A stretch of DNA of 64,000 bases from JAUIIK01 sp041390865 (GTDB lineage: Bacteria; Chloroflexota; Chloroflexia; Thermomicrobiales; CFX8). Positions within the stretch are counted from its first letter, which is position 1, and every line of letters starts with the position of its first letter. Under the pieces are notes generated by a model, which was given only the letters and a program-made list of their open reading frames with translations, searched no databases and was not told where the DNA came from. A program made the translations under genes and the position numbers. The stretch lies in assembly GCA_041390865.1 (NCBI GenBank), contig JAWKPC010000003.1, forward strand, positions 1-64,000. The letters run 5' to 3'. This document shows positions 8,829 through 17,777 of this stretch, piece by piece.

Positions 8829-11800
8829 CTAATACTTGACCGAAACGACCTTGCGATAGTCGGGCAGCGGCTGGACGGTGAAGGCCTCGGAGGCCTTCCA
8901 CATCGCTTCGACGACCGCTCGTGCAGTGTCGATTGACGTGATGCAGGAGATGCCCTTTTCGACGGCGGCCCGGCGAATCCGGAATCCGTCGAGAACCTCG
9001 GATTCCGAATGGCCCGGTGTATTCACGACGCCGCTTACCGTGCCGTCGAGGATCACATCCAGAACGTCCGGCTCGCCCATCCCGATCCGCTTCGTGACCA
9101 TCCTCACCGGCATACCCTCTTGCTCGATTCGCTCGGCCGTTCCTTCTGTCGCGTAGATCGAGCAGCCCATCCGTACGAGATGGTCGATCATCTCGACGGC
9201 ATGGCGTTTGTCAGACTCCGCGAGGCTCAAGAGGACCGACGAACCCGGCCCGAATGACAGGCCGGAACCGAGCAATGCCTTGTAAAAGGCCGGCGCGAAG
9301 TCGATGTCGATTCCCATCACCTCACCGGTCGACTTCATCTCCGGACCGAGATTTGGCTCGACGCCTCGAAGCTTGGCCATCGAGAACACCGGCGCCTTGA
9401 CCGCCACCAGTGGCATGCGAGGCCAGAGCCCGCCCTCATATCCCTGCTCCTTGAGCGAGATACCAAGCATCGCCTTCGTTGCCAGCTCGATCATTGGCAC
9501 GCCCGTGACCTTTGACAGGAACGGGACGGTGCGGCTCGACCGTGGATTGACCTCCAGAACGTAGATCCGGCCGCCGTGGATGACGTACTGGATATTCACG
9601 ACGCCCACGACTCCGAGCTCAAGTGCGATCCTCGTGGTGTACTCGATGAGCGTATCCACCTCGGCCGGAAACAGATTGAAGCCGGGATAGACCGCGAAAG
9701 AATCCCCGGAATGAACTCCGGCACGCTCGATATGCTCCATCACGCCTGGTATCAGCACTTCTTCGCCATCGCAGATCGCGTCGACCTCGACTTCCTTACC
9801 TTCGAGATATCTGTCGATCAGCACCGGGCGCTCCGGACTGAAGTCGACCGAAGATGCCAGGTAGCGGGCCAGGTGATTCGACGAGTGCACCACCTCCATC
9901 GCCCGGCCGCCGAGGACATAGGAAGGACGCACGAGAACCGGATAGCCGATTTCGTCGGCCACGCGAATGGCGTCTTCGAGCGACGTCACGGCTTCGCCGT
10001 CAGGCTGGGGAATCCCGAGTCGTGACAGGAAGTCCTCGAATCTCTCGCGGTCTTCCGCGAGATCGACGGTGCTGAGGCTCGAACCGAGCATCGCCGCTCC
10101 ACGGTCGGAGAGGGGCTCGGCGAGATTGATCGCCGTCTGCCCTCCAAACTGCAGGATCATCGGGACATCGGCAACGCTCTCACCCCGCTCGTGACGCAGG
10201 ATCTCGAAGACCGACTCATCGTCGAGCGACTCGAAATAAAGCCGATCGGACGTGTCAAAGTCGGTGGACACCGTCTCCGGGTTGGAATTCACGAGGATTG
10301 ACTTGTAGCCCGACGAATGTAGCGACTGGGCCGCCTGGACGCTGCAATAGTCGAACTCGATCCCCTGGCCGATCCTGATGGGGCCCGAGCCGACGACGAG
10401 CGCGCGCTTGCCATCGAGCGGCGGGGCTTCATCCTCCTCGTCGTAGCAGCTGTAGTAATACGGAGTGTAGGCCTCGAATTCCGCGGCGCAGGTATCGACC
10501 ATCTTGTAGGTCGGAATGATCCCGGCCTCGTAGCGGATGGTTCGAATCTCCTCGACATCGACTCCTGCCAGTTCTGCGATACGCCGGTCCGAGAAACCGA
10601 GGCGCTTGGCCTCATAAACTACTTTCTCACCCAGTTCGGAGCCGGATACTACCGGCTCGAAGTCGGTAATTCTCGCGATCTGGTGGACGAACCAGAGGTC
10701 GTATCCGCTTTCTTCCGAGACGCGCTCCCGCGTCCAACCTCGCCGCAGGGCCGTTGTCACCGCCCAAAGCCGGAGGTCGGTCGGCCGGCGAAGATGATCC
10801 AGCAGAACGTCTTCGTCCCGCCAGGCGGGGTCTTCCCAGGCCAGGTCGGCGCCTGTGGCCTCCAGCGCCCTGACGGCCTTCTGCAGCGCGGCAGGAAAGC
10901 TCCGGTCGATCGCCATGACCTCACCGGTCGCCTTCATCTGGGTGCCCAGCGTGCGGTCGGCGAGCCGGAATTTGTCGAATGGCCAGCGCGGGATCTTGAC
11001 GACGCAGTAGTCCAGGGCAGGCTCGAATGCCGCCATCGTCTCGCGGGTTACCGCGTTACGCAGCTCGTCCAGCGTTTTTCCGATGGCGATCTTGGCCGCG
11101 ACACGCGCGATCGGATATCCCGTCGCCTTTGACGCGAGCGCCGACGAGCGGCTCACCCGCGGGTTCACTTCAATCACATAGTATTGGAACGACTCTGGAT
11201 CGAGCGCGAACTGAACGTTGCAGCCGCCCTCGACGCCGAGCTTCCGGATGATCGCAATCGCTGACGTTCTGAGCTCTTGATACTCGCGATCTGATAGGGT
11301 CTGCGTCGGGGCAACGACGATCGAGTCGCCGGTATGGACACCCATCGGATCGATGTTTTCCATGTTACAGACGGTGATGACGTTGTCGTTACCGTCCCGA
11401 ATGACCTCGTACTCGAGCTCTTTCCAACCAGCGATGGAACGTTCAACGAGAACCTGATTGATCGGGCTCGCCTGGATGCCGCTAGTCACGATCTGGTCGA
11501 GTTCGTCCAGCGAGTGGGCCGTACCGCCGCCGGTGCCGCCCAGGGTGTAGGCGGGCCGGATGATCAGTGGCAATGGATGGTCGACAGCGAACTCGCGCGC
11601 TTCACGTGTTGACCGAACCACGGCGCTGTCCAGATAGGGTTCGCCGATCTCCTCCAACGTCTCTTTGAACAGCTGGCGATCCTCGGCAGCCTTGATCGTT
11701 TCGAGGGACGTCCCGAGCAGGGTAACGTTGTACTGCTCCAGAATCCCGAGCTCGGCCAGCTCGACAGCCAGGTTGAGGCCAGTCTGTCCCCCGAGGGTCG

Positions 11801-12053
11801 GCAGGAGTCCATCCGGACGCTCGCGCATGATCACCCGGCGCAAGACCTCGGCCGTGAGCGGCTCGATGTAGACGACGTCGGCTACATCCTCATCGGTCAT
11901 GATCGTCGCCGGATTCGAGTTGACGAGGATCGTCTCGATTCCTTCTTCTCGCAATGCCCGGCATGCCTGGGTGCCGGCGTAGTCGAATTCCGCCGCTTGA
12001 CCGATAACGATCGGTCCCGAACCGATTACGAGAACTCGTCGCGGCTGCGTCAA
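8829..12053 (-). CDS. carB: Carbamoyl-phosphate synthase large subunit
   Basis: CarB makes carbamoyl phosphate from bicarbonate, ATP and ammonia tunnelled from CarA. The 1074 residues match the family length. Two ATP-grasp halves are seen, beginning VLVIGSGPIVIGQAAEFDY and ALVVGSGPIRIGQGIEFDY, followed by the C-terminal allosteric MGS-like domain (IYATEGTAERIEQEGM to the end). The ATG overlaps the carA stop by four bases (ATGA), which keeps subunit synthesis equal. It supplies both pyrimidine and arginine pathways, though the operon setting points to pyrimidines. Confidence 0.98.
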   Translation of the reverse strand: MTQPRRVLVIGSGPIVIGQAAEFDYAGTQACRALREEGIETILVNSNPATIMTDEDVADVVYIEPLTAEVLRRVIMRERPDGLLPTLGGQTGLNLAVELAELGILEQYNVTLLGTSLETIKAAEDRQLFKETLEEIGEPYLDSAVVRSTREAREFAVDHPLPLIIRPAYTLGGTGGGTAHSLDELDQIVTSGIQASPINQVLVERSIAGWKELEYEVIRDGNDNVITVCNMENIDPMGVHTGDSIVVAPTQTLSDREYQELRTSAIAIIRKLGVEGGCNVQFALDPESFQYYVIEVNPRVSRSSALASKATGYPIARVAAKIAIGKTLDELRNAVTRETMAAFEPALDYCVVKIPRWPFDKFRLADRTLGTQMKATGEVMAIDRSFPAALQKAVRALEATGADLAWEDPAWRDEDVLLDHLRRPTDLRLWAVTTALRRGWTRERVSEESGYDLWFVHQIARITDFEPVVSGSELGEKVVYEAKRLGFSDRRIAELAGVDVEEIRTIRYEAGIIPTYKMVDTCAAEFEAYTPYYYSCYDEEDEAPPLDGKRALVVGSGPIRIGQGIEFDYCSVQAAQSLHSSGYKSILVNSNPETVSTDFDTSDRLYFESLDDESVFEILRHERGESVADVPMILQFGGQTAINLAEPLSDRGAAMLGSSLSTVDLAEDRERFEDFLSRLGIPQPDGEAVTSLEDAIRVADEIGYPVLVRPSYVLGGRAMEVVHSSNHLARYLASSVDFSPERPVLIDRYLEGKEVEVDAICDGEEVLIPGVMEHIERAGVHSGDSFAVYPGFNLFPAEVDTLIEYTTRIALELGVVGVVNIQYVIHGGRIYVLEVNPRSSRTVPFLSKVTGVPMIELATKAMLGISLKEQGYEGGLWPRMPLVAVKAPVFSMAKLRGVEPNLGPEMKSTGEVMGIDIDFAPAFYKALLGSGLSFGPGSSVLLSLAESDKRHAVEMIDHLVRMGCSIYATEGTAERIEQEGMPVRMVTKRIGMGEPDVLDVILDGTVSGVVNTPGHSESEVLDGFRIRRAAVEKGISCITSIDTARAVVEAMWKASEAFTVQPLPDYRKVVSVKY

Positions 12054-13183
12054 GATGTTGCCCCAACTTCCCTGGCTTGATTCTTCCTGGCGTCGATCAT
12101 CTCCAGAAACCTGTCGAAGAGATGATCGCTGTCTTTCGGTCCCGGCGAACCCTCCGGGTGATACTGAACGCTGAACACCGGCAGTCGTTCGTGGGCGAGC
12201 CCCTCGACCGAGCCATCGTTCAGATTGATTTCGGATACTCTCCAGCCAAGCTCGGTGGGAATCGATGAGGCATCGACCTGGTAGCCGTGGTTTTGCGCCG
12301 TAATTCGGACCAGGCCGTCGTCCAGGCTCTTGACCGGATGATTCCCGCCGCGATGGCCGAACTTGAGCTTACTCGTCGATGCTCCAATCGCCAGCGACAG
12401 AAGCTGGTGGCCGAGACAGACGCCAAAGTACGGAACTTCGGACTGGACGATTGCGCCGACCGTCTCGGCGGTTCCGTCCACATTCTCCGGGTCGCCCGGC
12501 CCGGGCGAGGTCAGCACGCCATCCGGCTTCAGGGCCATGATCTCCGAAGCAGGCATCGAGAATGGCACGACGGTGACCTTCGCGCCTCTGTTCGTCAGCG
12601 AGTCAATGATGTGGCGCTTGACGCCGCAGTCGATCAGCACGATGTGTGGCTCTCCTGAACCGTACTCGGTAATATCGCCGACCGAAACACCGGCAACGAC
12701 GTCCTCATCCGCGGGCGTCCAGGCATGTTGGGCGCGCTGGATCAATCCCGGCAGCCCATCGTCATCGACGTGTGAAGCTAATACGGCCGGCATCGCTCCC
12801 TGATTTCGGACGTGGCGGGTCAGGGCGCGGGTATCCACACCGGTCAACGCTGGAATACCGTGGAGCTTGAAATACTCTCCAAGTGTCGACTTTGACCGCC
12901 AGTAGTTCGGCTCGTCGCAGTACTCGCGCACGATCATCCCGGCGATCCAGGGTTCTCGCGACTGGTCATCCTCGTCATTGACGCCGTAGTTGCCGATCAA
13001 GGGGTAAGTCATGCAGACGATCTGGCCCCGGAACGACGGATCGGTCGCGACTTCCTGATATCCGGTCATTGTCGTCGTGAAAACGACTTCGCCCTCGACA
13101 TCCGTCTCGGAACCGAACGAGTCGCCTCGAAAGACGCGCCCGTCCGCGAGGACGAGAGCCCCGGAGCGTTCGCTAGAGTACAT
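12050..13183 (-). CDS. carA: Carbamoyl-phosphate synthase small (glutaminase) subunit
   Basis: CarA hydrolyses glutamine and passes ammonia to CarB. The 377 residues show the CPSase small-chain N-terminal domain (GEVVFTTTMTGYQE) and a class I glutamine amidotransferase domain. The nucleophile is C256 in FGVCLGHQ, and the His/Glu pair is H342 and E344 in QYHPEG. The gene overlaps the end of pyrC by 11 bases and the start of carB by four, consistent with coupled translation. Confidence 0.98.
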   Translation of the reverse strand: MYSSERSGALVLADGRVFRGDSFGSETDVEGEVVFTTTMTGYQEVATDPSFRGQIVCMTYPLIGNYGVNDEDDQSREPWIAGMIVREYCDEPNYWRSKSTLGEYFKLHGIPALTGVDTRALTRHVRNQGAMPAVLASHVDDDGLPGLIQRAQHAWTPADEDVVAGVSVGDITEYGSGEPHIVLIDCGVKRHIIDSLTNRGAKVTVVPFSMPASEIMALKPDGVLTSPGPGDPENVDGTAETVGAIVQSEVPYFGVCLGHQLLSLAIGASTSKLKFGHRGGNHPVKSLDDGLVRITAQNHGYQVDASSIPTELGWRVSEINLNDGSVEGLAHERLPVFSVQYHPEGSPGPKDSDHLFDRFLEMIDARKNQAREVGATS

Positions 13184-14498
13184 CGTGTAAGATCTCCCCT
13201 CCGACGATAGTCATCACCGCGCGTCCCTGCACTTCCAGGCCCAGAAGCGGCGTATTCTTGCTCTTGCTCTGAATGATTTCCTCCGTAATAGTCCAGCGGC
13301 GTTCCGGATCTATGATCGTGACATCCGCCGGAGCATCCTGAGATAGCGTCCCGCCCGGGAGATTTAAGGTTTCGGCCACGCTTGCAGTGAGTTTGCGAAT
13401 GACGATAGGCCAGTCCAGGTCGCCACGCCGGATCACTTGCGCTAGCGTTGGAATCGCCACCTCAAGGCCCAGCATCCCCGACGCAGCTTTCGCCAGATCT
13501 GATGGCTTGTCTTGCGCGGCATGCGGAGCGTGATCCGTAGCGATAAAGTCGAATGTTCCATCTCGCACGAACTCCGCCAGTCCAAGTGCATCGCTCTCCG
13601 GCCGCAGCGGCGGGTTCACGATCGCGTTCGGATCGGTACGGCCGATATCGTCCGCCGGATCGGAGCTCCCCGCGAAACGGCGGAGACCAGCGACCCACTC
13701 ATCGGTGAGCAGCAGGTGATGCGGCATGACTTCGGCCGTCACCCGGCTACCGCGGCGCTTCGCCTCACGAACGGCCGTCGCGCCCTTCACCGTGGATACA
13801 TGCAGGACGTGAAGCCAGCCGCCCGATTCCTCGGCCAGTCGGATGTCACGCTGGATATAGTCTTCTTCCGCCGCCGCTGGAATACCCTTCAGGCCGAGCC
13901 GTGCCGAGACGTCGCCCTCGTTCATGACACCGCCCGAGGCCAGCGCCGGGTCCTCGCAATGGACCATGATCGGACGATCGAGCGCAGATGCCAGCCTGAG
14001 CGCTTCGAGCATGGTCTCTTCGCTCCTGGTACTCTCGCCGTCATCGGAGAACCCGATCGCACCTGCTTCCGCCATTTCGGCTAGCGGCGCGATATCTTCG
14101 AGCAGCCGTCCAACAGTGATCGTGCCGATGGGATGGATGTGAATCCCGGTACCGCGGCCTCGTTCCACGATGTCCCGTATGCGCTCCGGGCTGTCGAGAG
14201 CCGGGCTCGTATTCGGCATGCAGCAAACCCGCACGAATCCGCCGGCAAGGGCCGAGTTGGCGCCGGTCTGCAAATCCTCCTTGTAGGTCAGTCCCGGATC
14301 CCGGAAGTGCACGTGCGCGTCGATTAGGCCCGGCACGACGAGGCAGCCGGATACGTCGCGCGAGTCATCAACTTCCGATGGGGATATCGCGCTCTCGATG
14401 CTGACGATCTTGCCGTTGACGATCAGGACGTCCGCAATCTTGTCAATGTCGTTCGCAGGATCGAGGACACGACCGCCGCGCAGAAGCAGGCTCGCCAT
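13173..14498 (-). CDS. pyrC: Dihydroorotase PyrC (class I)
   Basis: Dihydroorotase closes N-carbamoyl-aspartate to dihydroorotate, the third step of UMP synthesis. The 441 residues carry the amidohydrolase metal motif with H62 and H64 (DAHVHFRDPG), further His ligands (VHCEDPA, LHVLHVST) and the C-terminal ATDHAPH segment with its metal Asp. The ATG at 14498 has GGAAGGG seven bases before it; a frame extending further upstream reads through a terminator-like hairpin and was rejected. This is the first gene of the operon, and the hairpin just upstream suggests control by transcription attenuation. Confidence 0.97.
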   Translation of the reverse strand: MASLLLRGGRVLDPANDIDKIADVLIVNGKIVSIESAISPSEVDDSRDVSGCLVVPGLIDAHVHFRDPGLTYKEDLQTGANSALAGGFVRVCCMPNTSPALDSPERIRDIVERGRGTGIHIHPIGTITVGRLLEDIAPLAEMAEAGAIGFSDDGESTRSEETMLEALRLASALDRPIMVHCEDPALASGGVMNEGDVSARLGLKGIPAAAEEDYIQRDIRLAEESGGWLHVLHVSTVKGATAVREAKRRGSRVTAEVMPHHLLLTDEWVAGLRRFAGSSDPADDIGRTDPNAIVNPPLRPESDALGLAEFVRDGTFDFIATDHAPHAAQDKPSDLAKAASGMLGLEVAIPTLAQVIRRGDLDWPIVIRKLTASVAETLNLPGGTLSQDAPADVTIIDPERRWTITEEIIQSKSKNTPLLGLEVQGRAVMTIVGGEILHDVL

Positions 14499-14516
14499 TA
14501 GCAACCCTTCCAACCC

Positions 14517-14546
14517 AAAAAAAGAGCCCCCGGCAAAGCCGGAGGC
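14517..14546 (-). terminator. Rho-independent terminator-like hairpin in the pyr leader (candidate attenuator)
   Basis: On the minus strand a 9-bp stem (arms at 14546-14538 and 14534-14526, one G-U pair) with a TTT loop is followed by TC and seven T (14523-14517). It ends 18 bases before the pyrC ATG and no gene precedes it on this strand, so it can only end a leader transcript. That is the usual layout of pyr attenuation. No PyrR binding consensus was recognised. Confidence 0.75.
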
Positions 14547-14639
14547 TTCAAGATGCATTCAGCTTTGGAGTGCCGGCAAAGTCCCAGCAAACAGTTCCCA
14601 CCTTCGTACGAACGCACCCCATCGTGCAGATCGTCTCAA

Positions 14640-14669
14640 ATGATACGTACTGGAGCCGGGCCGCGTCAA
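14640..14669 (-). promoter_or_regulatory. Sigma-70-like promoter for the pyrC-carAB-pyrE operon
   Basis: The minus strand reads TTGACG (14669-14664), an 18-base spacer, then TATCAT (14645-14640). Transcription would start near 14633 and give a leader of about 135 nt ending in the terminator-like hairpin. Match and position are good; activity is inferred. Confidence 0.55.
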
Positions 14670-14679
14670 CGCTCGCTGC

Positions 14680-14685
14680 TACAAT
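14680..14685 (+). promoter_or_regulatory. Possible -10 element for nth
   Basis: TACAAT lies 29 bases before the nth ATG in the divergent spacer. No clear -35 element was found. Confidence 0.3.
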
Positions 14686-14714
14686 CGGTCTCGCGAGGAG
14701 GTGGATCCATCCAT

Positions 14715-15389
14715 ATGAAGACGAGCGAATCCGTCGCCCTGGTTCTCGACCGGCTCAAGGACGCCCACGGCGAACCGGCTCGCCGGTCGTCCGGCGATCC
14801 CATTCGCGGGCTCGTCGGTACGATCCTCTCGCAAAACACGTCCGATGTGAATTCGTCCCGGGCCCTGAACGAATTGACCGATGCATTTCCATCCTGGGAC
14901 GATGTGCTCGAGGCGGATCTCTCCGACATCGAAGACGCGATCCGCTCGGGCGGTCTTGCGACCCAGAAGGCTCCGACCATCAAGCGGGCGCTTTCCGCTA
15001 TCAAGGAACGGGGCCCGAACGTCGACGGCCGGTTCCTGGACGACCTCGACGATGACGAGGCGATGTCATTTCTCACCGGAATCAAGGGTGTTGGGCAGAA
15101 GACCGCCGCCTGCGTGCTCATGTTCGATCTCGAGCGCGACGTTCTCCCGGTCGATACCCACGTCCATCGGGTGACTGGCAGAATCGGTTTCGTTCCGGAG
15201 AGCGCGACGGCGAACAAGACCCAGCACCTTCTGGAGGAGCAGATCGCGCCGGAGGACCGGTACGCGGCTCACATCCTGTTTATCCGCCACGGCCGCACAA
15301 TCTGCCGCGCCCGGAACCCGAGATGCGATGAGTGCGTCGTTGCCGACGTTTGCGAATACGCTTCCGAAAACCTGGAGAGAATTGCCTGA
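14715..15389 (+). CDS. nth: Endonuclease III (DNA glycosylase/AP lyase)
   Basis: Endonuclease III removes oxidised pyrimidines and cuts the abasic site. The 224 residues have the helix-hairpin-helix GIKGVGQKTAACV with the catalytic Lys, then VDTHVHRVTGRIG with the catalytic Asp, and a C-terminal [4Fe-4S] loop with spacing C-x6-C-x2-C-x5-C (CRARNPRCDECVVADVC). The ATG at 14715 follows a GAGGAGGT site by about 12 bases. Longer in-frame extensions lack a ribosome site. The next gene starts two bases after its stop, so an operon is likely. Confidence 0.95.
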   Translation: MKTSESVALVLDRLKDAHGEPARRSSGDPIRGLVGTILSQNTSDVNSSRALNELTDAFPSWDDVLEADLSDIEDAIRSGGLATQKAPTIKRALSAIKERGPNVDGRFLDDLDDDEAMSFLTGIKGVGQKTAACVLMFDLERDVLPVDTHVHRVTGRIGFVPESATANKTQHLLEEQIAPEDRYAAHILFIRHGRTICRARNPRCDECVVADVCEYASENLERIA

Positions 15390-15390
15390 C

Positions 15391-16044
15391 GTGGCTTCAC
15401 GAACCGTAACTCACCTCTATTTCGTTCGACACGGCGAGACAGCATCGAATGTCAATGGTTTGCTCCATGGCGTCACCGACGTACCGCTCAACGACATAGG
15501 GACTCGCCAGGCGGAGCTTATTGCTGACAGAATGGCGTCATTTCCCGACTTGAACCGCATCGTATCGAGCCCACTCCAGCGCGCCCTGAATACGGCGAAG
15601 GCGATCCAGCGCAAGTCCGGCCTGCCTCTGAGGATCTATGAAGGCCTCAAGGAAATGAACTTCGGTGCCGCCGAGGGCATTCCGTTCAACGAGATCAGCG
15701 AGATCTATCCCGAGCAATCGGAGTTGTTCCTCGATCCGACCGTCCCCAACGCTCGCTACCCCGGTGGCGAGTCACGCTTCGAGTTCTTCAGCCGGGTCAA
15801 TCGCGCCGTGGATGACATCGCCCAGCAACATGTCGGCGAGCACATTGTCGTCGTCGCCCACGGAGGCTTCATCTCGGCCATGCTCTCCGTTCTCTTTCGA
15901 GAACACGCCAACAACTGGCGGGATAGCCCGATCCGGAACTGCAGCCTGACGCACATCGAACTTTCGAGCGCGGACCCGATCCCGCACCTGGTCAATGACG
16001 CGGTGCACCTCGATCAGATGGACCTTGTCGAAGGTGTCGCATGA
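15391..16044 (+). CDS. Histidine phosphatase family protein (phosphoglycerate mutase-like)
   Basis: The 217 residues carry the RHGETASN signature with H14 as phosphate acceptor, a second catalytic His in VVAHGGF, and an Arg/Glu set (SSPLQRALNTA, EMNFGAAEG). The family includes cofactor-dependent phosphoglycerate mutases, alpha-ribazole phosphatase (CobC) and many small-molecule phosphatases. The substrate cannot be fixed from sequence, and there are no cobalamin genes nearby. The start is GTG at 15391, just after the nth stop. Its own stop overlaps the next gene by four bases. Confidence 0.9.
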   Translation: MASRTVTHLYFVRHGETASNVNGLLHGVTDVPLNDIGTRQAELIADRMASFPDLNRIVSSPLQRALNTAKAIQRKSGLPLRIYEGLKEMNFGAAEGIPFNEISEIYPEQSELFLDPTVPNARYPGGESRFEFFSRVNRAVDDIAQQHVGEHIVVVAHGGFISAMLSVLFREHANNWRDSPIRNCSLTHIELSSADPIPHLVNDAVHLDQMDLVEGVA

Positions 16045-16823
16045 CGTTCCAACTCACCGTCCTCGGTGGCTCGGCAGCCTGGCCGAATCCGGACCAGGGA
16101 TGTTCGTCGTATCTGCTCAACTACGATGGCACGCGCATCTTGCTTGATTGCGGTCCAGACACGTTGCAGGAGCTCCGGCGCCACTCGCGGCTTTCGGACA
16201 TCGACGCCGTCGTCATTTCCCATTGCCACGCTGACCACATCCTCGATCTCGTAACCTACAGGTATGCGCTTGTCTATTCCGAGGAGCAACCGGACGCGCC
16301 AATTCCGCTCTTGGTACCGCCGGGAGGTTTGAATATTCTCGGGCCGCTAGGGCGTGTGCTCGGTTCCCAGGGCGAATCGCAGGACGACTTCTGGGCAGAC
16401 GTGTTCGACCTCCAGGAATACGACCCTTCAACCGGCTTCAAGCTCGATGGTTTGACGATCAGCTTCGCGCCGACCCAGCACTTTACGGCCTGCTTCGCAA
16501 TTCGCGTTGCCGATTCGCAGGAGAATGCGATCGTCTATGGCGCCGACACCGGTAGTATCGAATCGCTCATCGACTTTGCGATGAATGCCAGACTCCTGAT
16601 AGCTGAGGCAACGGCGGACTCGCATCAGGGTATCGCACCGGAGGAGCGTGGACATCTCGTGCCTGAAGATGCCGGGAACTGGGCTGCCAGAGCCAGCGTC
16701 GACCGATTGCTGCTCACCCACCTGTGGCACGAACGGCCGTCGAGCGAGGTGGTTTCGAGAGCCGCCGACAGGTTCGATGGACCGATCGATGTGGCGACGC
16801 GCGGATTGTCGATCTATGTCTGA
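16041..16823 (+). CDS. Metallo-beta-lactamase-fold hydrolase (ribonuclease Z-like)
   Basis: The 260 residues hold the metal motif H61-x-H63-x-D65-H66 (HCHADH), then HFTACFAIR, YGADTGS and LLTHLWHE with further ligands. The overall order resembles ribonuclease Z and cAMP phosphodiesterase-type members. It lacks a long exosite arm typical of RNase Z, so a tRNA 3'-processing role is uncertain. It overlaps the upstream phosphatase by four bases (ATGA) and the downstream peptidase by eight, so the three are translated from one message. Confidence 0.88.
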   Translation: MTFQLTVLGGSAAWPNPDQGCSSYLLNYDGTRILLDCGPDTLQELRRHSRLSDIDAVVISHCHADHILDLVTYRYALVYSEEQPDAPIPLLVPPGGLNILGPLGRVLGSQGESQDDFWADVFDLQEYDPSTGFKLDGLTISFAPTQHFTACFAIRVADSQENAIVYGADTGSIESLIDFAMNARLLIAEATADSHQGIAPEERGHLVPEDAGNWAARASVDRLLLTHLWHERPSSEVVSRAADRFDGPIDVATRGLSIYV

Positions 16824-17745
16824 CAATTGGTTCCGAATCGGCCATATCACCGACAGTGACGCTCATACCGGGTGCACGGTCCTCGTGTTTGACTACCTGG
16901 TACCGGCAGCGGTTGACGTTCGGGGCGGCGCGCCCGGAACGCGTGAGACGACATTGCTCGGCACCGGTCAGCGCGGCCTGGTTGACGCCGTCGTTCTATC
17001 GGGGGGCAGCGCATTCGGGCTAAGCACGGTCGACGGGGTGATGACCTATCTGCTCGAACAGGGGCGGGGTTTACCGACGCCGGCCGGGCCAGTCCCCCTT
17101 GTCCCTGCCGCGATCATCTTCGATCTCGCCGTAGGCGATCCAGTGAGGCCCGACGCATCCTGGGGTCGTGCCGCCGCCGAATCAGCAGCCAGCGGCGACT
17201 ATCGCACCGGACGAGTTGGAGCCGGAACCGGCGCGACGGTCGCAAAGCTTGGTGGACAGCCAACTCCGGCCGGCATCGGCTGGGGATTCGCGGATTCGTC
17301 CGTGGGCCGAGTGAGCGCGATCGTCGTCTTGAACGCCGTCGGCGATATTGTGAATCCTGCCGACGGCTCGATCCTTCGCGGTGCGACCGATCCGGAAGGT
17401 GGGAATCGAAACGGCGCAGATTTACTCAGAGACGGTGTCGGTCGGGCGCGCCAGGCCGAAAACACCTCGATCGGCTGCGTCGTCATCGATGGTCCCCTGG
17501 ACCGCTACGCGCTGAACCGAGCTGCGATCGCCGCCCATGACGGACTCGCCCGGACCGTCGTCCCCGCCCACACGCCATTTGACGGCGATACATTCTTCGC
17601 CGTCGCACGCAAAGCTGGAGAACCGGATGTTCAGGACGTCGCTTCCGTTTGCGTTGCCACGACGCAGGCAGTAGAGAACGCGATCCTCGACCTGTTCCTG
17701 GATCCGTCCGAATCGTCTGGAAATGATCCGAGAACCGATCCTTAG
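16816..17745 (+). CDS. P1 family peptidase (DmpA/S58-like, self-processing)
   Basis: Members of this Ntn-fold family cut themselves to expose a Ser/Thr nucleophile and act as aminopeptidases or amidases. The 309 residues show the family blocks TTLLGTG, VDAVVLSGGSAFGLS, GRVGAGTGATVAKLGG and the cleavage-site region ENTSIGCVVID, where Thr or Ser would be the nucleophile. The ATG at 16816 sits inside the end of the upstream gene (8-base overlap). A longer frame start at 16648 lies wholly inside the hydrolase gene and was rejected. The substrate is unknown. Confidence 0.9.
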   Translation: MSDNWFRIGHITDSDAHTGCTVLVFDYLVPAAVDVRGGAPGTRETTLLGTGQRGLVDAVVLSGGSAFGLSTVDGVMTYLLEQGRGLPTPAGPVPLVPAAIIFDLAVGDPVRPDASWGRAAAESAASGDYRTGRVGAGTGATVAKLGGQPTPAGIGWGFADSSVGRVSAIVVLNAVGDIVNPADGSILRGATDPEGGNRNGADLLRDGVGRARQAENTSIGCVVIDGPLDRYALNRAAIAAHDGLARTVVPAHTPFDGDTFFAVARKAGEPDVQDVASVCVATTQAVENAILDLFLDPSESSGNDPRTDP

Positions 17746-17777
17746 TATCCGGGGATCAAGAGAGGTGCGCAGTTCTT

